From: an uncultured Clostridia bacterium
GTDB lineage: Bacteria > Bacillota > Clostridia > Christensenellales > Borkfalkiaceae
Assembly: GCA_947088135.1 (NCBI GenBank)
Contig: CAMUFJ010000007.1
Location: forward strand, 5,837-69,836
Direction of reading: 5' to 3'
DNA length: 64,000 nt
Shown here: positions 52,571-61,159 of the stretch, one piece after another
Layout: the number at the start of each line of letters is the position of its first letter
Position numbering within the stretch: the stretch's first letter is position 1
Program-made: the position numbers and the translations under genes
The notes under the pieces: generated by a model
Told to the model about the DNA's origin: nothing
Seen by the model: only the letters and a program-made list of their open reading frames with translations
Databases searched by the model: none

Positions 52571-53233
52571 GTGAAAAGGTTTTTATCGAGGAGCAGACGC
52601 AGACGTGTCACCATCGTGGTTGCGCTTGTCGCTTTTCTTTTGATCGGAATCGTCGTGCTCGTGCAGCGCAACGTAACGGAGGTGTTGAAGTCCGTTTCGG
52701 AAGCGAGTATGCGTTCCATTACCACCGTCGCCGTCAACGATGCTATTTACTATACTTTGTCCGACCATATCCGTTACGAAGATCTGGTTTCCGTGGAGCG
52801 GGACGGAGAGGGGAACGTGCTCGCAATTACTTCGAACTCTCTGCAAATCAACCGCATCGCGCGCGACACCGCCTATATGTCCCAGCAAAATTTGCAGTCG
52901 ATGAGCGAGGGCGGGATCGAGATCCCGCTCGGCGCGCTCACGGGCGTGGAGGCATGGGCGGGCTTCGGACCTAAAATCCAAATCAAAATCATTCCCATTT
53001 CCAACGTGGCGTGCCGTTTCGTGAGTAAGTTCGAAACGGCGGGCATCAACCAAACCAAGCATTCCATTTATTTGGAGATCGTTGCCGATATTTCCATCGT
53101 CATGCCGTCTGGCACGAGCAATTTCGCTTCGCTCACAGAGGTGCTCATCTGCGAGAGCGTGTTGCTCGGCAAGGTGCCCGATACCTATTTGCAGGCGGAC
53201 ATTTTCGGCGATGGCTATACGCTCGCTCCTTAA
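52571..53233 (+). CDS. yunB: Sporulation protein YunB
   Basis: A 220-residue protein with a basic N-terminus (RSRRRRVT), one membrane helix (VVALVAFLLIGIVVLV) and an extracytoplasmic domain. The conserved stretch TVAVNDAIYYTL, the ITSNSLQINRIA and IEIPLGALTG motifs and PIKIKIIPIS-like strands match the YunB family. In Bacillus, yunB is under sigma E (mother cell) and contributes to sporulation; its molecular role is not known. The start is GTG 52571, as an in-frame stop lies six bases upstream; no clear ribosome-binding site is seen. A sigma-E-like -10 (CATAATAT) nearby sits too close to the start for a normal leader. Confidence 0.85.
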   Translation: MKRFLSRSRRRRVTIVVALVAFLLIGIVVLVQRNVTEVLKSVSEASMRSITTVAVNDAIYYTLSDHIRYEDLVSVERDGEGNVLAITSNSLQINRIARDTAYMSQQNLQSMSEGGIEIPLGALTGVEAWAGFGPKIQIKIIPISNVACRFVSKFETAGINQTKHSIYLEIVADISIVMPSGTSNFASLTEVLICESVLLGKVPDTYLQADIFGDGYTLAP

Positions 53234-53236
53234 CTT

Positions 53237-54265
53237 TTAAATACAGCTTTTTATGAGCTCCAAAATAGCGGGCGTCCCGTTTGAAACGTCGGCGTCCTTC
53301 AAGGCGGAAGCAAGATCGGCGTTTTTGATCGTTCGGCTGAGCGTCGTGGGAAGTTCGCTTAAATTCTCTTCCCGCAAAACCGCGCAAAGCCCCCGTTTTT
53401 CAAAGTAAAGAGCGTTTTCAAGCTGATCGCCGCGCGAATTTTTTTCAAGCGGGACGAGTACGGCGGGCTTTTTTAACGCTAAAATTTCAAACACCGTGTT
53501 GCTGCCCGCGCGGGACAGCACGAGATCGGCGCAGGCATATGCGCTTCCCATGTCCGTTTCGAATTCCCGCTGAACGTAGCCTGCGGGCGGATTGTCGAGT
53601 AAATTTCCCTTTCCGCACAAATGCAAGATGCGGAATTTTTTCAACAGCGCGGGCAAGTTGTTGCGGATCGCGGAATTGATTGCAAGGCTTCCGCTCCCTC
53701 CCCCCAAAACCAACAGCACGGGAAGCCCTGCGGGCAGGCAAAACTTGCGCATGGCGCGGGATTTTTCCCCGTTTAAAATTTCCCGCCGAATGGGAGAACC
53801 CACACATTTGCCGTTTTTAAAGAGTTCGGCGGTTTCGGGGAAGGAGGTGAGCACGTATTTGCATTTTTTCGCGATCAGCTTGGTACAAAGTCCGGGGGAA
53901 AGATCGCTTTCGTGCGTGAAAACGGGTATGCCGAGTTTTTGCGCCGCTTTTACTGCGGGATAGCTCGCGAACCCGCCCTTGGAAAAGACGAGGTCGGGTT
54001 TTTCCCGATTCAAAAGGGCAAGCGCTTCCCGCTTGGCTTGTTTGAGACGGTGGGGGATTTTTAGATTTTCGAGGGTAAAGGAGCGGACGAGCTTGGGGCA
54101 GTCCACCCGAAAAAAGGGATAACCTGCGTTCCCGATCAAGGTATGTTCTATTCCGCCCGTGCCCATGTAGGTAATGCGGTGTGTGTATTTGAGTTCGTTC
54201 ATTACGGCGAGATTGGGCACGACGTGCCCTGCGCTTCCGCCGCCCGTAAAGAGAATGCGTTTCAT
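53237..54265 (-). CDS. murG: MurG: UDP-GlcNAc lipid I N-acetylglucosaminyltransferase
   Basis: The 342-residue GT-B glycosyltransferase has the N-terminal Gly-rich loop TGGGSAGHVVPNLAV, the FSKGGFASYPAVKAAQKLGIPVFTHESD block, a second loop in LVLGGGSGSLAINSA and the UDP-GlcNAc-binding RAGSNTVFEILALKKPAVLVPL. It adds GlcNAc to lipid I at the inner membrane face to make lipid II. It is encoded alone, outside a division/cell-wall cluster, converging on yunB with only three bases between the stop codons. Confidence 0.93.
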   Translation of the reverse strand: MKRILFTGGGSAGHVVPNLAVMNELKYTHRITYMGTGGIEHTLIGNAGYPFFRVDCPKLVRSFTLENLKIPHRLKQAKREALALLNREKPDLVFSKGGFASYPAVKAAQKLGIPVFTHESDLSPGLCTKLIAKKCKYVLTSFPETAELFKNGKCVGSPIRREILNGEKSRAMRKFCLPAGLPVLLVLGGGSGSLAINSAIRNNLPALLKKFRILHLCGKGNLLDNPPAGYVQREFETDMGSAYACADLVLSRAGSNTVFEILALKKPAVLVPLEKNSRGDQLENALYFEKRGLCAVLREENLSELPTTLSRTIKNADLASALKDADVSNGTPAILELIKSCI

Positions 54266-54360
54266 TACCTATTAGTATATTCCCCGCCCGCCGATTTATT
54301 TCCTTTTGGCGATTTTCATAAAAAAAGCACGGAAAAATTTTAAAATCCGCCTGATATCGC

Positions 54361-54389
54361 TTGACTTCGGCAAGGGATTTTACTATACT
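54361..54389 (+). promoter_or_regulatory. Promoter of tRNA-Thr(GGT)
   Basis: -35 TTGACT (54361-54366), 17-bp spacer, -10 TATACT (54384-54389), 15 bases before the tRNA. Confidence 0.75.
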
Positions 54390-54404
54390 AATTGAGTAAC
54401 TTAT

Positions 54405-54480
54405 GCTGCTGTGGCTCAGCAGGTAGAGCACGTCCTTGGTAAGGACGAGGTCGGCGGTTCAAATCCGCTCAGCAGCTCCA
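54405..54480 (+). tRNA. tRNA-Thr (GGT)
   Basis: A 76-base tRNA with acceptor GCTGCTG/CAGCAGC, anticodon GGT in the loop CTTGGTA, and encoded CCA. Pieces of its 3' half recur near 62855, 63047 and, inverted, at 62939 and 63187. This marks it as the integration target of the element that follows. Confidence 0.95.
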
Positions 54481-54527
54481 ATAATAACGTAAGTTGAACC
54501 AAAATTCAGCTTGCGTTATTTTTTATA
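54481..54527 (+). terminator. Terminator after tRNA-Thr
   Basis: Arms AATAACGTAAG and CTTGCGTTATT (one G-T pair) followed by TTTTTA, directly behind the tRNA. It differs from the AAAATAAAAGCGAACGC hairpin found beyond the element, so the element may have brought its own terminator. Confidence 0.65.
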
Positions 54528-54539
54528 TAAGACCTGCTC

Positions 54540-54568
54540 TTGCGAAATTTGTTAGATTATGGTATAAT
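54540..54568 (+). promoter_or_regulatory. Promoter of the sacsin-helicase gene
   Basis: -35 TTGCGA (54540-54545), 17-bp spacer, -10 TATAAT (54563-54568), 33 bases before the ATG. Confidence 0.7.
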
Positions 54569-54600
54569 GTGAAAAAATAATATTTTCGGAAGTACAAAGC

Positions 54601-57600
54601 ATGACAGAGCAAGAAAAAATCTATTTTGAAGCATTAAAAAATGACCGCATAGATAGCGACAGAGTATTGCAAAAAAAATCTATGCGCGGCGTTAAAAATA
54701 GCGTGGTTGAAAAGTATTCAGACCAAGCACACTTTATATATGAGTTATTGCAAAATGCTGATGATGCTGGGGCGACAGAAGCTAAATTTGAATTGTATGG
54801 AAATAGACTTGTTTTTAAACATAACGGAAGTCGGCACTTTTCTGTATCTAACCCCGACACAGAAGAAGCTGATACCGAAAATGGCGTATTGGGAGATATC
54901 AACGCTATTACTTCCATTGCTAATTCTAATAAAACGTCAGCTGAAATAGGAAAATTTGGTGTTGGTTTCAAATCGGTATTTCAATACACTACAACGCCAA
55001 AAATTTATGATCCGAATTTTCGTTTTTATATCGATAGATTTATTGTACCTGTTCAAATTGAAGATGATTATGAAAAAAGATTACCTAATGAAACTATATT
55101 TATTTTTCCTTTTAATCACCCTCAAAAAACGGCTGAAATAGCGTATTGCGATATTGAAAAGAAGTTAAAAACATTAAAATACCCTATTTTATTTCTTTCA
55201 AACTTAAAATATGTTTCGCTCGAATTTTCCGATACTCTTGGGCTGTACGGTAAAAATATTGATGAGAATAAGAGTTTTAAAGAAAATGGTATTACGGCAG
55301 AACTAATAAAACTTACTCATAATATTGGAGATGACTTAATAGACCAAAACCTTTGGTTATTTTCGCGTGAATATTTAATTTCAGAAAAACATTCCGCAAA
55401 ATATTCAGTCGGTTATTTTATAGGAGATGACGGAAAACTTAAACCCGTAAACGAGCAAGCATTTTGTTTTTTCCCTACGAAAGAATTAACAAACTTAAAT
55501 TTTATAGTCCATGCACCTTTTTTACTTACTGACAGTCGTGAGGGCATAAAAGCAGGCGAACAACATAATAAAGATATGATTAAATTGCTTGCAGATTTAG
55601 CGGCAGACAGTTTACTATTGCTTAAAAAGATTGGTATTGATAGTAACAACCGTTTAATTGACGACAACATATTTAATATATTACCTTATGATGAAGATGA
55701 GTTTAACGACGAAGATGATAATGATAAAATATCATTTAAACCGTTCTATATTGCTATTAAAAACAAATTTGAAGCCGAAGAGTTGCTACCCACTATTGAC
55801 GGATATACAAGCACTGAGAACGCATATTGGGCTTCTGTAACGAGGTTAACAGAAGTATTTGGAAATAATCAATTAGCACAATTAAGTCATAATCCAGAAG
55901 CAAAATGGGTTTTTACGTCTTTGGGACGGGAGAACACACAGAGGAAAAATGAAAACAGTCCTGTATCTTCTTTCATTGATGCCATAACAAAAATGTGGTT
56001 AGACGAAAATGCCTTATTAAAGGGGCGTTATACAGGCAATTATCTTTATGGTGGGTTAAAAAGAATATTTGACGGATTAGATAAAAGTTTTATTGAAAAT
56101 CAACCAATAGATTGGCTGTACGGATTTTACGCTTGGGTATCTGAAAGGACATCAAGAATAAATACTGTAAAAAATATGCCAATATTTTTAGATGAAGCTG
56201 GTAATGCGGTTGCAGTTTTTGACGGAAACGGGCAAGAAGTATTATTTTTACCGTCAACAGGGATAGACGGCTATAAAACAGTAAATCAAGAATTGCTAAA
56301 TAACGAAGCTACTGTTACTCTCTTGAAGCAAATTGGTATAAAAGAGCCGACTTTAAAAGATGAAATATACAACATTATTTTACCTTTATATAAAAACGGA
56401 ACAGCGGCTGATTATGAAAGTCATTTTTTAAAATTCTTTCAATATTATCAAGAGTGCCCTAATAATCAGTCGCAAAGCTTTATTGCTATGATAAAAGATC
56501 TATCTTTTATTAGCGGCAAATCAAATGACGGTAAAAATGAGGTTGGCATAGCACAAAATTTTTATATTCCAGATAATGATTTGTTTAAATATTTTTCTGC
56601 GAAGCCAACAACAAAATTTATTGATTTTAATAAATATTTAACAATAGTTGGAGAAGAAAATAAAGAAAAATTAACTTGTTTTTTTAAAGTGTTGGGTGCA
56701 AAAACATTACCGCAAATTTTTGAAATTGAAATATCACAGGAGGAGGCGGAAAAGTATCATAAAAAGAGTTGGAACAGGTCAACAAGATACCAAGAATGGA
56801 TAAATAAAAAAATTGACGGGCTTCAAGAAGTTATAAAAGAAATAGTTGATAAAAAAGATTTTACATTATCTGTTGCATTATGGAAAATTCTTTTACGATT
56901 TGCCGAAACTTATACTATATCGCAAAATAAACATTTAATTGATATTTTAGAAGGTCATTATCGGTATTTTTTCCGTGAAAGATATTATACTCCTTTTGAC
57001 ACCACTGATATTGTTGATTTGAGAACACAAAAGTGGTTATTTAGTAAAGATAATATTTTTAGCGCTGCTAATGCAATATTTATTGAGGATCTATCAGATA
57101 GCTACTGTACAACAACTTATGGGGCAAAAGAGTTAATATCATTTTTATGTATTAACGACAAACCGTTAGTTATTGAACAAACCAACCAAGAAGAAAACAT
57201 TACAGACGAAGAACGCAGATTACAAAAATTAAAAACTGCGGGATTTACTGACGAAGAAATAGATAGTTTAATAGAGAAAAAATTAAAAAAAGACAATACA
57301 CCCGATGATAACGATGACGAAGATGACAGTGGCGAAAAAACAACTACCCCTGCGGTAGAAAAAGTTATTAAAAAAATCCGCAAAAAAATTAAAAAGCCTA
57401 ACACTTCTGATTTGTCAGATGATGACGATAATGACGAAGATGACTATACAAAGCCTACTATTGATTACAATAAAAAGATAGAGCAGGCGGAAGAAAAAAG
57501 TCGTATTGAAATTGAAAGAATAGCACATTTACAAGAATTACAGACAACCGCCGCCAATGCAGAAAAATATTCCTACTTATGGTTTAAAACTCTATTAGAA

Positions 57601-59403
57601 ATGGAAGCTCTTGCTGACGGTGAGGATAACGGCAACAGTAGGGAAATTTCGATTTGCTTTGCAAAAGCCGAATTGGAAGCAGGCACAACACGAACGCTTA
57701 TATTAAAACACCCCAATAGATATATTCCGCAATTCATGGAAGATTTGGCGGATATACCTTTAACATTGCACTATGGCAACCAAACAAAAAAGGTAGCCAT
57801 AGAGGTTTTGAATGTGCAGTCATATACCGTTAGAGCTAAATTAAAGTCTGGGGCAGAGATTGAAGATATAGATTTGTCGCTTGTAAATGAAGCAAGAATA
57901 GACGCCCAAAATCCTACATTTTTGCTTGAAGAACTGATAAAAGGTTTTAATTCGTTAGGCTACGCTGATGATTTCAATTTAAAGTCAAATCTTACGGATA
58001 AAATCGATTTTATTTTTGGTCCCCCTGGCACAGGTAAAACTACTCATTTAGCCAATAAAGTTATTTTACCGTTAATGCAGGAAGATAAAAATTTAAAAGT
58101 TTTAGTTTTAACACCTACCAATAAGGCGGCAGATGTCATCACTAAACGCATAATGGAATGCGATAAAAGCAAATCGTATTCCGAATGGCTAATAAGGTTT
58201 GGAACTTCAAATGATGACTTAATCGAACATAGCGGGATTTATAAGGATAAAACATTTGATATTAGAGTTTTACCAAAAAATGTTACGGTTACAACCATTG
58301 CAAGATTTCCCTATGATTTCTTTATGCCCAATGGTGAAAGATTACATTTGAGCGCGTTAAAATGGGATTATATCATTATTGACGAAGCCTCCATGATACC
58401 CATTGCAAATATAATTTTCCCGTTATACAAAAAAACACCTACAAAATTTATTATTACAGGCGATCCTTTCCAAATTCAGCCGATTACCCGTAGCGAAGCT
58501 TGGAAAGATGAAAATATATATACAATGGTAGAGTTAAACAATTTTACAAACCCCACGACTGTTCCGCACGATTATAAGGTAGAGCTTTTAACTACTCAAT
58601 ATAGAAGCGTGCCTACAATAGGCAATGTTTATAGTATTTTTGCTTACGGCGGCGTTTTACAACATAATCGTGCAGAAAGCAGTAAACGGAAATTGAATAT
58701 TGACGAATTTATAAATGTATCTTCGTTGAATTTAATCAAGTTTCCCGTAAGTAAATATGAAAGCATTTATAAGCCTAAACGCTTACAGGGGAAAACGCCA
58801 TATCAAATATATTCGGCATTATTTACTTTTGAATATGTGAAATTCATAGCCGAAAAGCTTGTAATCAAAAATAAAGGCGAAATTTTCAGTATAGGCATTA
58901 TTGCACCTTATAGAGCGCAAGCCGATTTAATTGATAAACTGTTTGCTTCATACAAATGTCCGCAAGGTATAGATATTCAAGTTGGGACAATACACGGTTT
59001 TCAAGGCGACGAATGTGATATAGTGTTTGCTGTATTTAATCCGCCCCCTAAAATATCGGCTTCAAAAGAAATGTTTTTGAATAAGAAAAATATCATAAAT
59101 GTTTCTGTTAGCAGAGCAAGAGATTATTTGTTTATAGTTATGCCTGATGACAATACTGAAAATATAGAAAATTTGAGTTTAATAAATAAGGTAGAATCCA
59201 TTTGCATTGATAACGGCAGTCTTGGATACCTTTCCCCCGATATAGAAGAACTAATATTTAATGACAGCCACTACCTTGAAAACAACTCATTTGCGACAAG
59301 TCATCAAATAGTCAATGTTTATGGAAAGCCCGAATTAAAATACGAAATTAGAAGTGAAGACACGGCAGTTGATATTCAAATTCACACTGACGAAGAAAAC
59401 TAA
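54601..59403 (+). CDS. Sacsin-like ATPase / SF1 helicase fusion protein (defence candidate)
   Basis: A 1,600-residue protein. Residues ~25-300 form a sacsin-type GHKL/HATPase domain: N-box YELLQNADDAGA at 48-58 and G2 box GKFGVGFKS at 117-125. A long middle region without recognised domains follows, then a charged acidic and basic linker at about 895-960. The C-terminal third is an Upf1/Dna2-like SF1B helicase: Walker A GPPGTGKTT at 1140, DEAS at 1261, QYR near 1340, VGTIHGFQGDE at 1461 and NVSVSRARDYLF at 1500. The gene is visibly more AT-rich than its neighbours and sits alone with its own promoter on an element inserted at a tRNA gene. HATPase-plus-helicase proteins of this kind are common in bacterial defence islands, so anti-phage or anti-plasmid activity is a reasonable inference. 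No nuclease domain was seen. Confidence 0.75.
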   Translation: MTEQEKIYFEALKNDRIDSDRVLQKKSMRGVKNSVVEKYSDQAHFIYELLQNADDAGATEAKFELYGNRLVFKHNGSRHFSVSNPDTEEADTENGVLGDINAITSIANSNKTSAEIGKFGVGFKSVFQYTTTPKIYDPNFRFYIDRFIVPVQIEDDYEKRLPNETIFIFPFNHPQKTAEIAYCDIEKKLKTLKYPILFLSNLKYVSLEFSDTLGLYGKNIDENKSFKENGITAELIKLTHNIGDDLIDQNLWLFSREYLISEKHSAKYSVGYFIGDDGKLKPVNEQAFCFFPTKELTNLNFIVHAPFLLTDSREGIKAGEQHNKDMIKLLADLAADSLLLLKKIGIDSNNRLIDDNIFNILPYDEDEFNDEDDNDKISFKPFYIAIKNKFEAEELLPTIDGYTSTENAYWASVTRLTEVFGNNQLAQLSHNPEAKWVFTSLGRENTQRKNENSPVSSFIDAITKMWLDENALLKGRYTGNYLYGGLKRIFDGLDKSFIENQPIDWLYGFYAWVSERTSRINTVKNMPIFLDEAGNAVAVFDGNGQEVLFLPSTGIDGYKTVNQELLNNEATVTLLKQIGIKEPTLKDEIYNIILPLYKNGTAADYESHFLKFFQYYQECPNNQSQSFIAMIKDLSFISGKSNDGKNEVGIAQNFYIPDNDLFKYFSAKPTTKFIDFNKYLTIVGEENKEKLTCFFKVLGAKTLPQIFEIEISQEEAEKYHKKSWNRSTRYQEWINKKIDGLQEVIKEIVDKKDFTLSVALWKILLRFAETYTISQNKHLIDILEGHYRYFFRERYYTPFDTTDIVDLRTQKWLFSKDNIFSAANAIFIEDLSDSYCTTTYGAKELISFLCINDKPLVIEQTNQEENITDEERRLQKLKTAGFTDEEIDSLIEKKLKKDNTPDDNDDEDDSGEKTTTPAVEKVIKKIRKKIKKPNTSDLSDDDDNDEDDYTKPTIDYNKKIEQAEEKSRIEIERIAHLQELQTTAANAEKYSYLWFKTLLEMEALADGEDNGNSREISICFAKAELEAGTTRTLILKHPNRYIPQFMEDLADIPLTLHYGNQTKKVAIEVLNVQSYTVRAKLKSGAEIEDIDLSLVNEARIDAQNPTFLLEELIKGFNSLGYADDFNLKSNLTDKIDFIFGPPGTGKTTHLANKVILPLMQEDKNLKVLVLTPTNKAADVITKRIMECDKSKSYSEWLIRFGTSNDDLIEHSGIYKDKTFDIRVLPKNVTVTTIARFPYDFFMPNGERLHLSALKWDYIIIDEASMIPIANIIFPLYKKTPTKFIITGDPFQIQPITRSEAWKDENIYTMVELNNFTNPTTVPHDYKVELLTTQYRSVPTIGNVYSIFAYGGVLQHNRAESSKRKLNIDEFINVSSLNLIKFPVSKYESIYKPKRLQGKTPYQIYSALFTFEYVKFIAEKLVIKNKGEIFSIGIIAPYRAQADLIDKLFASYKCPQGIDIQVGTIHGFQGDECDIVFAVFNPPPKISASKEMFLNKKNIINVSVSRARDYLFIVMPDDNTENIENLSLINKVESICIDNGSLGYLSPDIEELIFNDSHYLENNSFATSHQIVNVYGKPELKYEIRSEDTAVDIQIHTDEEN

Positions 59404-59418
59404 AAATTGAATTTGGCA

Positions 59419-59481
59419 CTGTGGCGGGGGCTTGAATAAACGAGCGCGCCGCTTCGCGGCGCGTTCAAGCCCCCGCCACAG
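59419..59481. other. Large stem-loop 3' of the helicase gene
   Basis: Perfect 18-bp outer arms at 59419-59436 and 59464-59481, with a perfect 8-bp inner hairpin (CGCGCCGC at 59445-59452, GCGGCGCG at 59456-59463). No T-run follows. It begins 15 bases after the stop codon. It could be a replication origin structure, an RNA-stabilising element or a terminator of unusual kind. Confidence 0.6.
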
Positions 59482-59538
59482 CGGAAACATAGGAACAAAA
59501 ACAACTAAAAACAAAATACGCACGGCGAAACGAAACGC

Positions 59539-59621
59539 CGCGCGGAAAAGGGCGTTCACCGCTAACCCGCTTGGCGAATCGCCCTTTTTAATCCGCGCGG
59601 CTGTTCCTGCGTTTTCCCCGT
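59539..59621. other. Second inverted-repeat structure in the helicase/Rep intergenic region
   Basis: CCGCGCGG occurs at both ends (near 59539 and 59614), with GGGCG and CGCCC pairing inside it (near 59551 and 59580). Together with the preceding hairpin it makes this region strongly structured, as expected of a replication origin. The exact pairing is approximate. Confidence 0.4.
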
Positions 59622-59639
59622 GTTTATGTATTTTGTACA

Positions 59640-59683
59640 CTTTTAGTTCCCTTTTAGTTACCCTTTGGTTCACTTTGAGTTCC
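59640..59683 (+). repeat. Four tandem 11-bp repeats (iteron-like)
   Basis: CTTTTAGTTCC, CTTTTAGTTAC, CCTTTGGTTCA and CTTTGAGTTCC follow one another without gaps. The 11-bp period places each on the same face of the helix, as in iterons or cooperative regulator sites. They lie 23 bases upstream of a TATAAT box. Confidence 0.55.
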
Positions 59684-59706
59684 CCGCAAAAAGTTTTTGG
59701 AACATG

Positions 59707-59736
59707 TATAATGGGATTTGCTTATTAAGCAAATCC
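59707..59736 (+). promoter_or_regulatory. -10 box and overlapping palindromic operator
   Basis: TATAAT at 59707-59712 is followed at once by a perfect palindrome (arms GGATTTGCTTA and TAAGCAAATCC, one-base centre, 59714-59736) covering the likely transcription start. The ribosome-binding site of the next ORF begins five bases later. This is a classic position for repressor binding. No convincing -35 box was found. Confidence 0.5.
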
Positions 59737-59754
59737 GAACGGGAGGCGAAAACG

Positions 59755-59883
59755 GTGTCCGCGAAAGAATTTGAAGTCATAACGATTGAAGAACCTGATA
59801 ATTTGTTATCGGAAAACGAAAGGCGCACGTTCTTTGAAACGCTGTTACAGCGAATTAAAGAATTAAAAGCACAAAAGAATTAA
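59755..59883 (+). CDS. Small 42-aa protein, element-encoded, unknown function
   Basis: The GTG start at 59755 is preferred because GGGAGG lies eight bases upstream; the open frame continues 5' without a site. The protein (KEFEVITIEEPDNLL ... FFETLLQRIKELKAQKN) is short, charged and helical at its C-terminus, with no recognised domain. It sits behind an iteron-like array and a palindromic operator and before rep, so a copy-control or regulatory role is possible. Confidence 0.5.
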   Translation: MSAKEFEVITIEEPDNLLSENERRTFFETLLQRIKELKAQKN

Positions 59884-59940
59884 ATCGAAAAAAACAATTT
59901 AATAACCCAATCAAGGTAAGTAAAAGTTAAGATAGTACCG

Positions 59941-60039
59941 CTCAACGGCAAGCCGAGATTTCCGCATAGGAACAGTGGTTGCGTTGAGAAAGAGCAGAGT
60001 ACGAAACATTTGTATTGTTTTGTATTCTGCTCTTTTTTT
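59941..60039 (+). promoter_or_regulatory. Attenuator-like leader of the element rep gene
   Basis: Arms CTCAACG (59941-59947) and CGTTGAG (59982-59988) form a first stem. It is followed by a terminator hairpin, AGAGCAGA (59991-59998) with TCTGCTCT (60026-60033) and a T-run, 40 bases before the rep start. Such a leader suits antisense-RNA or transcription-attenuation control of rep. Inference from structure only. Confidence 0.45.
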
Positions 60040-60078
60040 ATTTACCGCAAAAAAACAAATCAAAAGGAGAGATAAATC

Positions 60079-60969
60079 ATGCCCTATCAAAAAGCAAAAG
60101 TCTATCACGACGGCAGTCATTATATCGCAATGCCGCCCGAAAATTTCCCGCGCCGTAAACGGAGATATAAGCCGAAACCGAAAAAAGAAGAAACGCCCGA
60201 CAGTCCGAAAGCCAAGTTTGAAACGGCATATACGGAAAGTCAGAGCTTGCCCAAGCGCGAACGGAAAAAGTTTATTGCCGAAAAGTTGAAAGATACTTTC
60301 CACGATAAAGAAAAAACAGCCGCTTTTATTGAAAGCAATATCGAGCGAAAAAAGAATAACTCGGCAAAGCGGCGCGTTCGGCTCATGCGGAAAGTGTATC
60401 TGCAAAGTTGGAATTTCTTTGTAACTTTCACGTTCAGCGACGAATTACACACGGAAGAAACATTCAAAGAAAAGTTGCGGAATACGCTCAAACACATGGT
60501 AGCCCGTAAGGGTTGGAAGTATATCGGCGTATGGGAACGAAGTCCCGAAAAACAACGACTACACTTTCACGGAATATTCTATATTCCCGATAACGCTATG
60601 ATAGGCGAGCTTGTGGAAGTGAAAGATTACAGCACGAAACAACATAGAGTACAAACGACCTTTCAAAATACCCATTTTCAAAAGTATTTCGGCAGGAACG
60701 ATTTCAAGGAATTATGCAGACAGGAAGATATTATGCAATCCGTGCGTTATCTGCTCAAATACATAGAGAAAAGCAACGAGCGGCTTGTGTACGGCGGGAA
60801 ATTGCCGACCTATTTCGTAAGCGACATTTTGGACGACGATATTATTTGCCCCTACGGGGTGGACGGCAGGAAAGCGATACTATTTGATAACTTCACTTGC
60901 ATAGACGAGGGTTGCATTGTCGGGCAGGCAAGCGAAGAAGTGATAAAACAAATGCCCAAATGCAACTAA
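60079..60969 (+). CDS. HUH-type rolling-circle replication initiator of the tRNA-Thr element
   Basis: A 296-residue protein starting at ATG 60079 after AGGAGA. A basic N-terminus (RRKRRYKPKPKKEE) precedes the Rep domain: an FFVTFTF strand near residue 114, the HUH motif in RLHFHGIFYIP near residue 155, and the tyrosine motif SVRYLLKYIEKS near residue 225. It would nick an origin and prime rolling-circle copying of the excised circular element, or act as a relaxase. It resembles the Rep of the phage region at 3767 in motif order. The gene ends two bases before a large nested hairpin, and the serine recombinase follows. Confidence 0.8.
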   Translation: MPYQKAKVYHDGSHYIAMPPENFPRRKRRYKPKPKKEETPDSPKAKFETAYTESQSLPKRERKKFIAEKLKDTFHDKEKTAAFIESNIERKKNNSAKRRVRLMRKVYLQSWNFFVTFTFSDELHTEETFKEKLRNTLKHMVARKGWKYIGVWERSPEKQRLHFHGIFYIPDNAMIGELVEVKDYSTKQHRVQTTFQNTHFQKYFGRNDFKELCRQEDIMQSVRYLLKYIEKSNERLVYGGKLPTYFVSDILDDDIICPYGVDGRKAILFDNFTCIDEGCIVGQASEEVIKQMPKCN

Positions 60970-60971
60970 CC

Positions 60972-61129
60972 TATTTGTCTTTCGACCGGCGGAGCGTAAA
61001 CGGAAACGCACTTTCCCGCAAGGGTAAAATGCACTACCTTCGGTAGCCCTTGCAGAAAAGCGAACGGAAAGATTATAAGTTAAAAGCCCATGCGTTTCCG
61101 TTTTGTCCGTCCTTGTCGAAAGACAAATA
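60972..61129. other. Four-tier nested stem-loop between rep and the recombinase
   Basis: Perfect nested arms: 15 bp (60972-60986 with 61115-61129), 12 bp (60999-61010 with 61091-61102), 7 bp (61018-61024 with 61047-61053) and 5 bp (61034-61038 with 61042-61046, loop TTC). The whole 158-base interval between rep and the recombinase ribosome-binding site folds on itself. Candidates are a single- or double-strand origin, a transfer origin or a structured RNA. Confidence 0.6.
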
Positions 61130-61159
61130 AAAAATCTATCTTAAAGGAGTTTATGTAAC

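Noticed and set aside
52550..52571. Sigma-E promoter of yunB
   Set aside because: A matching -10 (CATAATAT) exists, but transcription would start at the GTG itself, leaving no leader.
59432..59728. Open frame over the hairpin region after the helicase
   Set aside because: It translates inverted repeats and iterons; there is no start signal and the DNA structure is a better explanation.
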